DNA of 64,000 nt, taken from contig CAMXCT020001112.1 in assembly GCA_947184155.2 (NCBI GenBank), forward strand, positions 2,942,293 through 3,006,292. The letters are read 5' to 3'. The position numbers and the translations under genes were made by a program. This DNA is from Cladocopium goreaui. Its lineage: Eukaryota > Sar > Dinophyceae > Suessiales > Symbiodiniaceae. The notes beneath the pieces were generated by a model that made no database searches, had not been told where the DNA came from, and worked only from the letters and a program-made list of their open reading frames with translations. Below are positions 1-11,477 of this stretch, piece by piece. The stretch's first letter is position 1. Every line of letters begins with the position of its first letter.

Positions 1-110
1 TACTGTACTCGTACTCGTACCTATCTATCTGGCTAGCTATCTAGCTATCTAGCGATCTAGCCACCCATCCATCCATCTATCTATCTACCATTATCTACCT
101 ATCTACCTAT
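1..110. repeat. CTAT/CTAC tetranucleotide microsatellite
   Basis: Imperfect runs of CTAT, CTAC and CTAG units fill the window start. The array probably continues upstream of the window. No coding signal is seen. Confidence 0.85.
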
Positions 111-201
111 AAGCATATTCATAGGATACATGTCATGTACATGTTGTTCAGTCAAATTGAATATGTCTAATGCATCTATGCCTGTGTTGCACGGTCGGTA
201 C

Positions 202-240
202 ACTCCGTTCGGACTCCGTTCGGACTCCGTTCGGACCGTG
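202..240. repeat. 11-bp unit in three exact tandem copies
   Basis: The unit ACTCCGTTCGG is present three times head to tail, followed by ACCGTG. It is one of many short 9-11 bp tandem duplications scattered over the window. Confidence 0.85.
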
Positions 241-3200
241 GAACGTGAAGGAAACTTCGGTCCGAGGCCTCGGACGTGGACTCTGAGCTGATCTTCGATG
301 AAGAGTGCTGGGAACCTTTGTCCCAGCTTTCTCAGGCCGCGCCCGCAGTTCTGGATGTTCTGGTCATGGTCATAGAATGTCATAGAGTCATAGACTGGCT
401 TTGTGAATCTTTGTGATGTGTAACAGCACTACGATTTCTAAACGGTCAGAAATTGCCTGGAACATCGTTGAACTCCCAGGAAGTCTTACTGTATAGCAGC
501 TCTTCAGCCACTGCGTTGTCTTTGCTTTCGCTTGTCTTCTAACAACTTTGCCGTATGTTGTGGATGCGACGTGGCTGAGGATTTTGTCACCCGCCTGTTG
601 AACCCAAATCCAGCTCTGCGTGGCCTAGCCACACAGATGGTCAAAGGCACAGCTCAGCTGAAAGATTGCAAAATTCACTGCATCGATTCTGCGTCTATTG
701 GCATCTCCTTGCTCAGCTGGTTCTATTTCATGAACAGGATCTGCAAACCTGCACAGGTGACATGTGGTTGTGTGCGGATGAGAGCCAGTTAGTCAGTGAC
801 TGAGATGTACTGTACTGATCTGTACTGTATCATCTAATTATACTCTAGACTCTATACTGAGCAATGCTGAAAGCTGACCGAGCAGACTGAGCAGAGAAAG
901 AGGTTCTTTGGGCACCAGCAATTGCACCTCGCAGGTTGGCAAGCCACGCACAGGCTTCGCCCCCACACCAGTAAAGAAGCTCGGCTCCAAAATCATGAAA
1001 GTGATTGTCTAACAACTATGACCATCAAATGCATCAGCTCTATTCAGCCCTGCTCACAGAGCCTGTGTGGCAGAACAGAAAGCAACTCCCATTTAGCCTC
1101 GTGACAGCAAAAAGCCTAAGTTTGACATTTGACCATCATGCCATTCACCGCGGCCACTTCAGGAATGTGGACTTCCACACCCTTGAGGTGGGGTTTTCAA
1201 TTGACGGCACAAGCGCTAGAGTCCTTCTTCATGGCTGGCAGGGCGTCAGCAAACTTTGACCCTGATTTGCCATGAGGATTCCCGAAGTGTGTGGAAAGTT
1301 CTTCAACCAGTCAGGCCAAAAATGTCAGTGGTGCAAGGAAGTACTAAACCAATCTAAAGCAGATTGCATCCAATCAAAATGTGTGATGTTTAGCCCTACT
1401 GTAAACCTGCAGTGAATTCAATCTACAGGATTGTATAAGTTGTTTGTGTGTGTGTGAGCCGCTGCGACTGCCAGGTAAAAAAAAAGTGAGTTGACGGAAC
1501 TTTTCTTTCAGGTTTATTTAAGATGTAAATAGCCAAAGGGTGTGACACTGCACCTCGTCAATGCGTCGTTTGAAACGAGCAGATCCAGATCCTGACCAAA
1601 ACATTTCCAAGCCGAGAGAACCGAATCACACTAGCTTCCAAATCTCACAGAAAGGAAGTACTGAAATGTATATACACTATATACGTATGGATAGTTGTGA
1701 CATGTTCCGAATGGATACTGCATGTTCTAGCTTACCTAGCTTGTTTGGTGGCCAGGGCTCTTGGCTTAGCTCCGCAAAGAATGGAGGTGCTTTAGCACGA
1801 TCCAAGCACAACGTGTCCATAGAACAGCTGCTGACGATTTTCAAAAGTCGGGCTGATGTATGAAATGTTGTGCGGCTCTACTTCCAAAATTTCAGAGTCC
1901 AGCAAGGAAGGGACCTCTCTCTATGAGGTGGTCTGTGTAGGCCTTTTCCTCTTTCGGCCGCCAGTGAGCAGGATACAGATCCTGTGCACGGGAGCTGGGC
2001 GTGTTCCCAATGTCCCACAAATAGTTCTTGCATCGCTGTAGTTCTTCTTCTTATCATTCCTAAGGAGGGTCCTGAAGTGAAAATGAAAATATGATTAATT
2101 ACACGTCAGGACAGGGATTGACCATGGGGTCTCCCTTTGTTTTTTGCTCGTTTGTGATGCTTGTATTGTATGCAATTCTTCCTGGGGCTGAAGCTATCAC
2201 TATGGCCCACTCTGTTTTTTTTCCCGATTTGGGATGTTTTGGGATGTTGGATGAAACAACGTGGCTCTTCGTCAAATTTGTTTGTCTCCGGAGCCAGTCC
2301 TCGAGCCCTCGGTAGCTGCTGAAGAGCCTAGGCCTCTTTATGCGCTGGAGGGCTGCGAGGGTTGCGCCCAGTCCGGCTCATCATTTGTACATTCCGCAAT
2401 CTCACTGCCCTGGCAAGAAAACGAGGGCAGAATCGGGCAGAATTGCTGTTTTGTGAGTTACGTATGATTCAGTCACCTTGAACTAGACTGGGTGCTTGAG
2501 TTTATAGGCCTCGGAAGGGAAGAACCGTGTTGTTGATTTCAGCTCTTCGATGCTACTCTTTAGAAACTGCAGTATTGTCTTGTCGCCTTTTGCTGGTGTC
2601 AGACCTTTGTTACTTTTAATCCACTGTTTGTCATCATTCATCCTTCTGTGTCAGGCCAACAGCTTTATTTCCAGCTTCAGTTTTCCACCATCCACGAGCG
2701 TGTTTCGGCCTCGATGTCAAGCATACCAACGTGTAGTAGGTCGAGCAAAGGTTTAAACACTGTCTGTCAAGAGGCTTGCAACTAGGAGCGTGGCCACAGG
2801 TCATATGCGCTGGATCCCGCTTCTGTACTATCAGACCCAGAGGACATTAATGGGTGCAAGGAATGTTGAAACAGTGCCTGGCTGCAATCGCATGAAGGAC
2901 TTAAACAAGCCTGCGCCCTGGTGACATTGCTTGTGAATGCTGATAGTAGGCTGAATGTATCATATCTGATAATTACATTGCTGTCTCGATTCGTAGGGCA
3001 CTGTAGTTCCTTCGCCATGGGCAAGGCTTCGTGCAAGAGTACTCCGAAAAATCTGCGTTGCGGCAGTCCGAAGGCTCAAATGATGCTCAAATATGCTCAA
3101 ATGACGCTCTATGATGATTATGATTCACAGAGCGCAGGACCGTACTGACCGTACAGAGTTTGTTGAAGACTCTCAAAGAAATCTCGAAGATGTTGAAGAC

Positions 3201-4550
3201 GTAAGCCGTAAGCAGTGCTGTGCTACGAGCCATGCTCAGGTGCCCGAGTCTGTCTGCTTCATCGTTGCTTGCCGAATGTTCAATGTTTTGCTAACTATCC
3301 ATGCATGTCAATATGATGACTAATTATGATTATTTGTTGTTTTGCCTACTGCTACGTGCAGACACGGGCAGACCAGACAAAATATGAGTAACCGACATAA
3401 ATTAGCGGAAGACTAAAGTAGTAGGGAATGGACTTGGGATGTGCAAATTTGTGTGAAAACGTTCACAACCCATAGAGGACCACCCACTTTGGCCATGTCC
3501 ATTGCGAGTAGTAAGTATATAACTTTATTCGCCCTTCATATGGTGGCCAGCTGCCAATATTCACTGGGATAATAGATTGATCAACAGAGAGTGACGTTTT
3601 CGTGCTGACTCCTGACTGCTGACTGCTGATTCTTGTGATAGCCCCAAAGGACCTCTTTATCCGAGGTTCTTGCGCTTGACAGATTGCTTGGACCCCAGAT
3701 GCTTGTCATATTACACGCTTTCCTTGCAATGGCGCTGTTTCCTCAGGTTGGCTGAAGCGCATCATACTCACGGATTTTGGCACCCCGTGGTTCCGGCATT
3801 GATTAAGAGATGATACCCAATGATTCCCAATGATATCCAATGATTCTATGAAGCCTTGCGAGTGTTCTCTGAATCAGACAGACCCGCAAGGCTTGGAAAT
3901 TGTGACAGATCTGACAGGTGAATCCATTGATAGCTGTTGCCATCAGTGGGACCCTGGCGACGGCGCTGTCCTCGTTGAAATTTGAACAATTTTGAAAATG
4001 TGTAGCACCATGTAGCTGTGGAAAGCTGACTCTTTTCTGGCACCAAGTATCTCGTCGCGTGGGGCTTTACAGACATCATCATTTCGATGTGGGTCAAAAC
4101 AGACTTCGTTCAGGACAGGGAGGTGTTTGAAGTTTGCTGCATCAAGTTGAAAGATCATGAAAGATCTGCAGAGATTCATATTTACTAATAGATACAGTAT
4201 CCAGAAATATCAAGCAAAGGCAATTTGATCATACTGTTACACCTGAAAGGACAATGCAAGATTGGTTACATTTTTCTACCTTGTCGAGATATGCAGCTGG
4301 CATTGGTCTCAGCTTACTCGACAGGCTCTTTCTAGTAACGGCAGCAATGGATTGACATGGGATTTTTTGGGAAGATTTTAGAAGTCATATGAAGCCTTAT
4401 GAATCCATTCAAAGCGCTGACTTCCTACAAGTCACGGAGTGTGGCCTAGTGATGTTGGCCTTAGCTTCGATCCATTTTGATCCAAGGTGGCCCTTTCTGT
4501 TCGAAATCGCTGAAGGTGGCAATATCCTCAAAATGGTAAAGACCTTAGAT
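241..4550. other. No gene recognised (about 4.3 kb)
   Basis: Only short open frames are present and none matches a family I recognise, apart from the tentative exon at 580-636. Two more short tandem motifs lie here: GCTCAAATRT-like units at 3074-3108 and TGATNCCCAA-like 10-mers at 3811-3846. Exons too short to stand out could still be present, because dinoflagellate exons in this window can be under 50 nt. Confidence 0.5.
580..636 (+). CDS. Possible single exon, protein kinase C-lobe-like
   Basis: This 57-nt stretch (19 codons) follows a GAG acceptor and begins with G, the pattern seen at confirmed exons in this window. Its translation begins DFVTRLLNPNPALRG, which resembles the subdomain XI segment of CAMK/CDPK-type kinases (DFV..LL..P..R). 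No neighbouring kinase exon with HRD, DFG or an EF-hand was found, and the 3' end (CAG then ATGG) is not a donor type seen elsewhere here. It may be a remnant or a chance match. Confidence 0.25.
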
Positions 4551-4554
4551 TTTA

Positions 4555-5110
4555 GAGAATTTTAGGATATTTTAGGGAAATTTAAGAAATTTTAAGGAAT
4601 TTAGGGAAATTTAGAATTTAACGGAATTTTAACGAATTTTAGACAAATTTACTGTAAGGAATTTTAGGGAATTTTAAAGAATTTTAGGGATTTTTTATAG
4701 TTTTAAGGAATTTTAAAGAATTTTCGGGAATTTTGCAGAATTTTAGAGAATTTGAGCGAATTTTAATTTTAGGGAATTTTGCGGAATTTTAGCGAATTTT
4801 CAGGAATTTTTAGTGAGTTTTACGAATTTTAGGGATTTTTAGAGAATTTTGGATTTTTTATGGGTTTTTAGGGTATTTCAAGATTTTGAGGAATTTGAAG
4901 GAATTTTAGGATTTTTACGGAAATTAAGAGAATTTGATGGATTTTAGAATTTTTAAGGAATTTTAGTGAGTTTTATCTTTTTTTAGATATGTTTAGCGAT
5001 TTTTAGTGAATTTTAGCGAATTTTAGTGAATTTTATGGAATTTTAAGATTTTAGGGACCTCGAAAGAATTGGAAGGATTTTTAGAGAACTTTAAGGATGT
5101 TTATGGAATT
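4555..5110. repeat. Degenerate GAATTTTAG minisatellite
   Basis: About 550 bp of loosely repeated AAGGAATTTTAG-like units of 9-11 bp. The units have drifted, with substitutions and small indels. The tract is AT-rich and has no open frame of note. Confidence 0.9.
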
Positions 5111-5326
5111 TTAGACAGTGATCAGACTGTGATCATACTAAATCTTAGACGGTCTTATATGATCTTAGACGATCTTAGACAATTTTAGATGATCTTAGAC
5201 GATCTTAGATGATCTTAGACGATCTTAGATGATCTTAGGGGATCATAGACCTTAGACGATCTTAGACGATCTTAGACGATCTTAGACGATCTTAGACGAT
5301 CTTAGACGATCTTAGTCTCTTAGTAG
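5111..5326. repeat. GATCTTAGAC 10-bp tandem repeat
   Basis: A regular decamer array, GATCTTAGAC with variants GATCTTAGAT and GATCATACTA. It directly abuts the older-looking GAATTTTAG array. The last six units (to about 5315) are nearly identical, which suggests recent amplification at this edge. Confidence 0.92.
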
Positions 5327-5329
5327 TTT

Positions 5330-7090
5330 CCCTTTGTAGTTCAATGGTCAGAGCAGAGGCCTGGCAGCAGCCTCGGTGCTTGAAAAGGCTTCGAAGACTC
5401 CTCCCTGGTTTGAAGAGTTTACTCGTGAACTGTGTAGCTTAATACTCCGCGATCCATATCCAGTTGCAGCATGCACCGAGCACACCATGCACGGTATACG
5501 CAGTATTAGTCGTTCTGTGCGTGCCGCTCTCATGAAATAGATTAAGATAGGGTTCTTGAAAGCATGCTTCTCTTTCCAGCATATCGCAGTGCATATGTCT
5601 TCCATGGTAAATGTATGTAAATGTCACTTGCATGTGGATATAGATTGCTGTCTTGGAAAGCATGTTCAAGATCGCTCAGTGCCAGGGGCTCTTCTTCTGT
5701 GCATGACATGTTGTTCAGGTTCACTACCTTTCATCCGAGCTGGTTGTTATGATTCTGTTGGTGGTGTTCGGCTCCAAGATTGGGTCAAAGGAGAGCGAAG
5801 ATAGGACCTTCATATGCCTTCGAAACCCAGGATTGGTTTCTATGCAATTCCTGGAGGCGGCAAGTCATGAACTCAAGAGTCGTAATGCAGTGTCACCGTA
5901 GAACGGCAATGTAGAACGGACCACGAAAGAAATACCCCAGACATCCTTAGACTCAGTAGGCTCATCAGTGCTTGTTTTACCCATTCAGCACTGCTTTTGG
6001 ATATCGGATGCTTTTGAGGTTCAGAGGCTCATTGCTGAAAATATCACTCCATTTCATCGGCCAGGCCCCACACGGGTACAGCCAGAAGATGCAACAAGTG
6101 CACGAGAAAATGACTCGACTTTCATCCATTGTCAGGTTGCCTTGGCTGCAACTTTGAGCCCCTTTCTAGCAAGATGCTTAGATGATCTTAGATGTGTGCT
6201 CGTACGATGACTCCTGAATGGCTGTGAAAAGAGGTTGAGCTTGTTTGCCCCCTAGGCTGGTGCCAATCTGCTTTTCTTCGACAACTCCCTGACTTTCCGC
6301 TTTCTGAATGCACTGCAACCACAACCAGTTACTGTACAGTTTTCCTGCAATGCACCAGCAACAAGCAGTCTTGCTGCATCTTGCACTGCAGGTACTACCC
6401 TGTTCGCTACCTTCACGTTGCGTGCCTTTGTAGCATTTTGGACCAGACAATTTTAGACCAAGAGCCAATGTGCGCAGCACCGAGGTGGTACATCATGAAT
6501 CTTGCGCCAGACGTATGCCGACCAAGCCGTATTATTATGTTTTATTTGTATTGTATGTAGTAGCTGGTCTCACTTTCACTGTCTTTATTAGTCTTTGTTA
6601 TTCACTTGTTCGCTATCTGAGGTACGAATAGAAGAGATCATGATGGATCCTCTCACTGGCTTTGCGATCACATGCCTCTTCATCCAAATAGTGCTTGCCT
6701 GGGCCTCAGTGCAAGGACCTGCTTCACTATTGAAGCATCTCTCATAACATCTCATAACACCAGGACGAACATGTCGTTGATTTGGTCGATTTCACAGGGA
6801 AGTCAAATATGCTGATTTATATGCATGTGCCATGTGAGTCACGGTCAAAATGGTTGAAGACCACTTTAGTATTGCAGGAGTTTTTTGTCAGAAATATGCA
6901 CAAAACACTGTAAAGCGATAGGGCCCCCCAAAAGCGACAACCTGGGACCATACACGACAGTCCATTAAACTTGGTGTAAACCAAGCAAATACTGTTGTGC
7001 ACATTCACAGAACGACAAAGCCGATGATGGAAATTCAGCCTGTGGTTCCCTGTTTCCTGCAGTTACCATATCATTTGGCATCCAACTCGC
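5330..7090. other. No gene recognised; tRNA-like motif only
   Basis: About 1.8 kb without a supported gene. A tRNA A-box-like stretch near 5336 does not fold into a tRNA (see rejected items). Open frames here are short and match no family I know. A short C-run element at 6905-6945 has a second copy at 7645-7690. Confidence 0.45.
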
Positions 7091-7122
7091 TTGCTCTCTC
7101 TCTCTCTCTCTATCTCTCTCTG
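7091..7122. repeat. CT dinucleotide microsatellite
   Basis: A run of CTCTCTCT with a single interrupting A. It explains the R/E-rich antisense open frame across it. Confidence 0.85.
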
Positions 7123-7264
7123 TTTGTCGTTTGTGTGGCAAATTTCCTTCGAACAATTCGAACAAGGTCATATGTTGGAGGGGTTATTTAGCGATAACCT
7201 TGGCGATGACTTAGCGAACACCATTGGTTGCACTCGGTCCCCTGGCTAAGCCATAGAACCATTT

Positions 7265-7530
7265 CCATAACTTTAGAAAGGAGATGAAAGGACATGAATG
7301 CAAAATGAAAGGAAAATGAAAGGACATGAAAGGACATGAATGCACAAAAGGAATATGAAAGGACTATGAAGGAAAATGAAGGGAAATTACAAATGAAAGT
7401 AAAGGAACATGAAAGGAGATTGAAAGGAAAATGAAGGGAAATGAATACAAAATGAAAGGAAGATGAATGCAAATGAAAGGAAAATGAAGGAAGATGCATG
7501 CAAATGAATGCAAAATGAAAGGAACATGAA
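7265..7530. repeat. AAATGAAAGGA purine-rich minisatellite
   Basis: Imperfect 9-12 bp units such as AAATGAAAGGA, ACATGAAAGGA and AAATGAAGGA. The strong purine strand bias produces long antisense open frames rich in S, F, H and L that should not be read as genes. Confidence 0.9.
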
Positions 7531-7534
7531 GTGT

Positions 7535-10500
7535 TGCCGAAGCGCCTGAAACCAACAAAACAACTCCTCGATCATCGATCCATTTCCGAGCCTGTTTAGG
7601 AATGGATTTTGGCTTCATGTTGGATCTCGAACATGCTGATTTCCACAAAACCCTGGAAAGCGATAGGCCCCCCCCCCAAAAGCGATAACCACAACAATAG
7701 CAACTACTCAGATGTAAAGGATGTTGACGGGAGCTCACGTGCTCAAAAAATATTCGGAATGAGCAGCGGTGGTCCTATGGCGTCACATCGCTGTGTCCCA
7801 GTTGTGTGCCATTCAGCCACACGATTGCTAAGAACTGGCCTGAATGAGCAGTTGCAACAAAGATCAAGGGCACAAGCACCCTGACAAACGAAGGCAAAAG
7901 CCATACAAGGCACAGCGGCATGCTGGCATGTTTGTTGAACATCGTTTGTTAAACATCTTCTATCATACAAATAAGGCTGCTCCTTAGTAGGTTGCCGTGG
8001 AGTGAATCTCATCCAAAACGGCCTGGGGTTTTATTCTGCATGAGCAGACAGAAAAGTCCGCGCAAAACAAGCACACTTGACAAATTTGACACAATTACCA
8101 AGCCCTGACAGAAATACCAAGCCCTGAAGAGCCTCAAGGCAATAAAAGATTAGCAATAGATTGCATGTGTCAAATCTCCTGTAGAAACAACAATGTTAAT
8201 GTCAGACCCTTGAAAGGTTGCTTTTTTGTATGATTCTGTATGCAAATTATTATAGTGTGTTTATGATATGTTGTGCCTTGCGTTGCCTGCCTTTTCGATT
8301 TTATGCTCCTTTTTGGGGGAGGTCAAGGAACTGAACTAGCCCAACGTAGGTGCAGCGTTTTCCAGCAGATCAAAATAAATCAAAGCAATCGCAAGCCGCT
8401 GTAATATAATATTCAAGTGGAAAACGATGGGCTCTTCTTGCGGGAGGCTTGGTTGATTCTAAAACCTGTTCAGATCTCATGTAAGTTCGCACATTGATGT
8501 AATGTGATGTAATGAATTGTAATGAGATGTAATGAGTGATATGTAATGTCCTTGATATTCCTTTCATGTGGCATTTCACTCCAAGGTGTATGTAGTCGTG
8601 CCTTCCAAGCGGAGAGCGAGTGTCCAGCAATCAGCGGAGGAGTTTCAGCAAAAGACGGGTGGAGCTTTAGAGGCCGATCGTTGCAGCGGCGCACATTGGG
8701 CTCCGACGTTTTCGGATACATTCTGGGATGACACCAGATGGCACCAGACGGGGTTTCGATGGATTTCATGTCAGCAACTTAGAATTGATGTTGTGTCACC
8801 AGTTTCTTGCTGCCGCTGGGAAGGTCACTGCCGTAAAGAGTGTTCAAGGTGAACGCAGAGAATCGCAGCATCTCGGCCGCATTGAACTAGTTCACACCAC
8901 CAGCATTCAACAAATATATCTCAAGAGACCTTATATGCATGTAGAAGATAAATGATAAATGTTATAAAATATTGTAAAATCATATTAAAATCCCGCATCC
9001 TGGATTCGATTTCATGGTTACCTTGCCACGGCTGTTCCCAATGGTGAGCTGATTGGATCAATGATGCCGGGCCCAGAGCAGGACAAAGATGCATCGTTCC
9101 AACACGGGCCTCAGGTGCCCTCAGATATGCTCAGATATGCTCAGATTCATATACAGGGTGATTGAGTAGCAGCGCGCTTGTGCAAACAAAAGTGGACATG
9201 CAACCGACGATGTACTGGGTGTACCGAATATGACCGAATATGCAAATGGCGACAGGGCAGTCGTTTCCTAGCAGAAAATTCCAAGGAAAAAGACAAGCAG
9301 CAAGGGATTGGATGTGATGCCTTTGCCACAGGGCGAGTGTTTTCCACGAATTGGCGAGAGGATCCAGTGAGGACTTCCACATCAGATCAAAAAAGATAGT
9401 GTCACCCACACCTGTCACATGTACAAGATTGTACAAGGGAGGTCCAGGTACCAGTCATGAAGTTGACGGATTGTTGTGATTTGAGACATGTCTATAGGCT
9501 TGCCACGTAGCCATGTAGCCACTTGTAACCCCAGGATAGCTTCGTTGAAGTGCTGAACGCTCTTGGAGACACCTTTGAGGTTCTTTTCTCAGACATTCTG
9601 AATTCTTGCACCATCTCAAGATATGACATTTTGATTACATTTTGACGGTATGGCGCTCCAATTCCACAACTCATAGATCCAAAGAATTTGGCGATTCTAC
9701 AGTGCTGCACTCTGTCCTCAACGAGTTTGTATGCAGAACGACAGCTATAGTAGTCCCCTGGCCGTCGATTTCTTCTTGTTGCTGAATTAATTACTCTTGT
9801 AGATTCTTGTAGATCATTTGTTGTTGCACTGATCGGACGAGTTGTGTGATTCATTCCATGTCGGAGCGCCTGATATTTTCATTTTTTTGCTGCTATAGTC
9901 GTCTATAGTCAGACTGTCTTGAGCAAAACATGCTGTAAAGTTGTCTATAGAAGCTTCGGCAAGCGGGTGTAGCATCACTCAAACAGTGCAAAGAAGATGT
10001 CATTTGCATAATATGTTTTTCCGAAAATACATTGTTCGAATTTGCCCTCTGACGTTGTCATCTCATAATAAGTTTATGTCGCTGCACATTGCTGCAAAAC
10101 TCTGTGCAGTTGTGCCATGCTTCCTCTGACAAAGGCACTGCTGCTTGCAAGTCAAGCAGACAGTCCGTTGAAGGCTTAGAATGCTTAAAATACTTAAAAT
10201 GCTTAGATACAGACAGAACATGACAAAACGTAGTTTTGAACATCACAAAGAAACGCAAAGACCTTACAAAGAACATGTTGGACCTGAACTTGACGCAGAT
10301 TGCTCTCTCATATTTTGACAACGATGTCTTCCCCCATGCGATGAACTTTCCCAGACAAAAATGAGTTCAGAGACTGAAAATGCATGGAGGTGCTGCTTTG
10401 AAACTTTGCCATGATCATTAGTTTCAGAATCTAAGGGAGATGGCCATGATCTACGGATGCACTTATCCTAATGGATCTAATCCGATCTAATTCTCTTGTC

Positions 10501-11260
10501 TCATCTTGTGTAATTCTTTGTGCCCCTCGCCTTGCCCCAGAATTCCATGCCATTGGCATACGACTGGCACCGGTGTAAGGCGAGTCCGATGCGCAGTGCT
10601 TGGTGTTGCGATACATCCACTGTCCAAGGTTCGTAGGGAGACAGCTTCAGCTTATGTTGTGACCACTGATATCTAGCTGCATCATGCTGCATCTAGTTTC
10701 ACTCGATACTTGGATAAGATGATACCGATACATGAGGATACCAAAGCTCAAGCCCGTGGAAAAGTTAAGAAAGATATAGAACGATACGTCTATCCTAAGG
10801 ACGTATTACCCTGTGCAAAGGCCAAGATACAATACAAGTGGAACTCCCATGATATTGCTGAAATGAACCAGAAGCATGGGGGTTGTCACACATGTATACA
10901 CATGTGTGGTATTCACAAATGGTCAGATACAGTGGATACAGGAGCTTGAATGCCAAGTGTAACATCTTGATACATCTTGCATCATTGTGCTTTCCATGCT
11001 GATTCACTGATGCTCCTCAGGCAAGTCCAGCAATGCTGTTGCAATTGCTGCCCTTGATTTTGCCGCAGCTTCTCCTTGCTCGATTCTCAGAATTTCTCAG
11101 CTGTTCTGTTTACATTTGCGTCTTGTCTATACGGGTTCAGTCCACCGTTTATCCACCTGTGTTTTTTGGTTGTGTCCAGGTAAGGTTGTGCTTGTGCAAG
11201 TTTAATAGAGCTCATGTGAGTTCATGATGCACTTGTTGCCGCTTGTTCGCATCCGGGCAT
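7535..11260. other. Mostly unassigned; one likely orphan exon
   Basis: No complete gene is recognised. Apart from the likely exon at 9019-9114, an exon-like stretch begins at 8586 after AAG (VYVVVPSKRRASVQQ...). Minus-strand open frames at 9131-9436 and 9492-9854 are of coding length but carry no motif. Short tandem motifs occur at 8497-8545 (TAATGAGATG-like), 9118-9147 (CAGATATGCT) and 10178-10207 (CTTAAAATG). Confidence 0.4.
9019..9114 (+). CDS. Likely orphan exon, unknown protein
   Basis: The reading frame starts at TAC CTT GCC and runs to a CAG followed by GTGCCC, a good GT donor by the pattern of this window. It encodes 32 residues including PNGELIGSMMPGPEQDKD. The codon flow and the 3' junction look like a real exon, but no partner exon could be joined in frame and the family is not recognised. 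Confidence 0.35.
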
Positions 11261-11266
11261 TGGACC

Positions 11267-11280
11267 TAAATCGTGGCTCA
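11267..11280 (+). promoter_or_regulatory. Possible relic of the dinoflagellate spliced leader
   Basis: AATCGTGGCTCAAG matches 11 of 14 positions of the 3' end of the conserved dinoflagellate spliced leader (CATTTTGGCTCAAG, known from the literature). It lies about 200 bp upstream of the intron-poor coding frame at 11478. Genomic spliced-leader relics mark genes re-inserted from trans-spliced mRNA. The exact 8-mer GGCTCAAG is expected about once or twice by chance in a window this size, so support is weak. Confidence 0.25.
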
Positions 11281-11477
11281 AGCGGGTTTGCCAATGCAAA
11301 CGTGACAGCAGGACCTCACTTTTCGATTGCAGACCATGACATCGCGTGGAGACGGTAGTGCGAATGGACAGAGCACAGGAATGTCGCCCATGATGGATGG
11401 AAATAGCACTGGCATGACTGGCACCAGCGGTACCAGCAGCATGTCAGGTGCCTCACTGTGTGGCCGCTTTGGCAACG

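Noticed and set aside
4555-5110. TTTTAGGGA phrases resembling plant-type telomere repeats
   Set aside because: The units are degenerate GAATTTTAG 9-11-mers, not TTTAGGG arrays.
5334-5410. tRNA-like A box (TAGTTCAATGGTCAGAGC)
   Set aside because: A D-arm can form, but the anticodon loop would have nine bases and no T-arm or matching acceptor stem follows.
7188-7738. Minus-strand frames rich in SFHL
   Set aside because: Antisense of the AAATGAAAGGA minisatellite; no motif.
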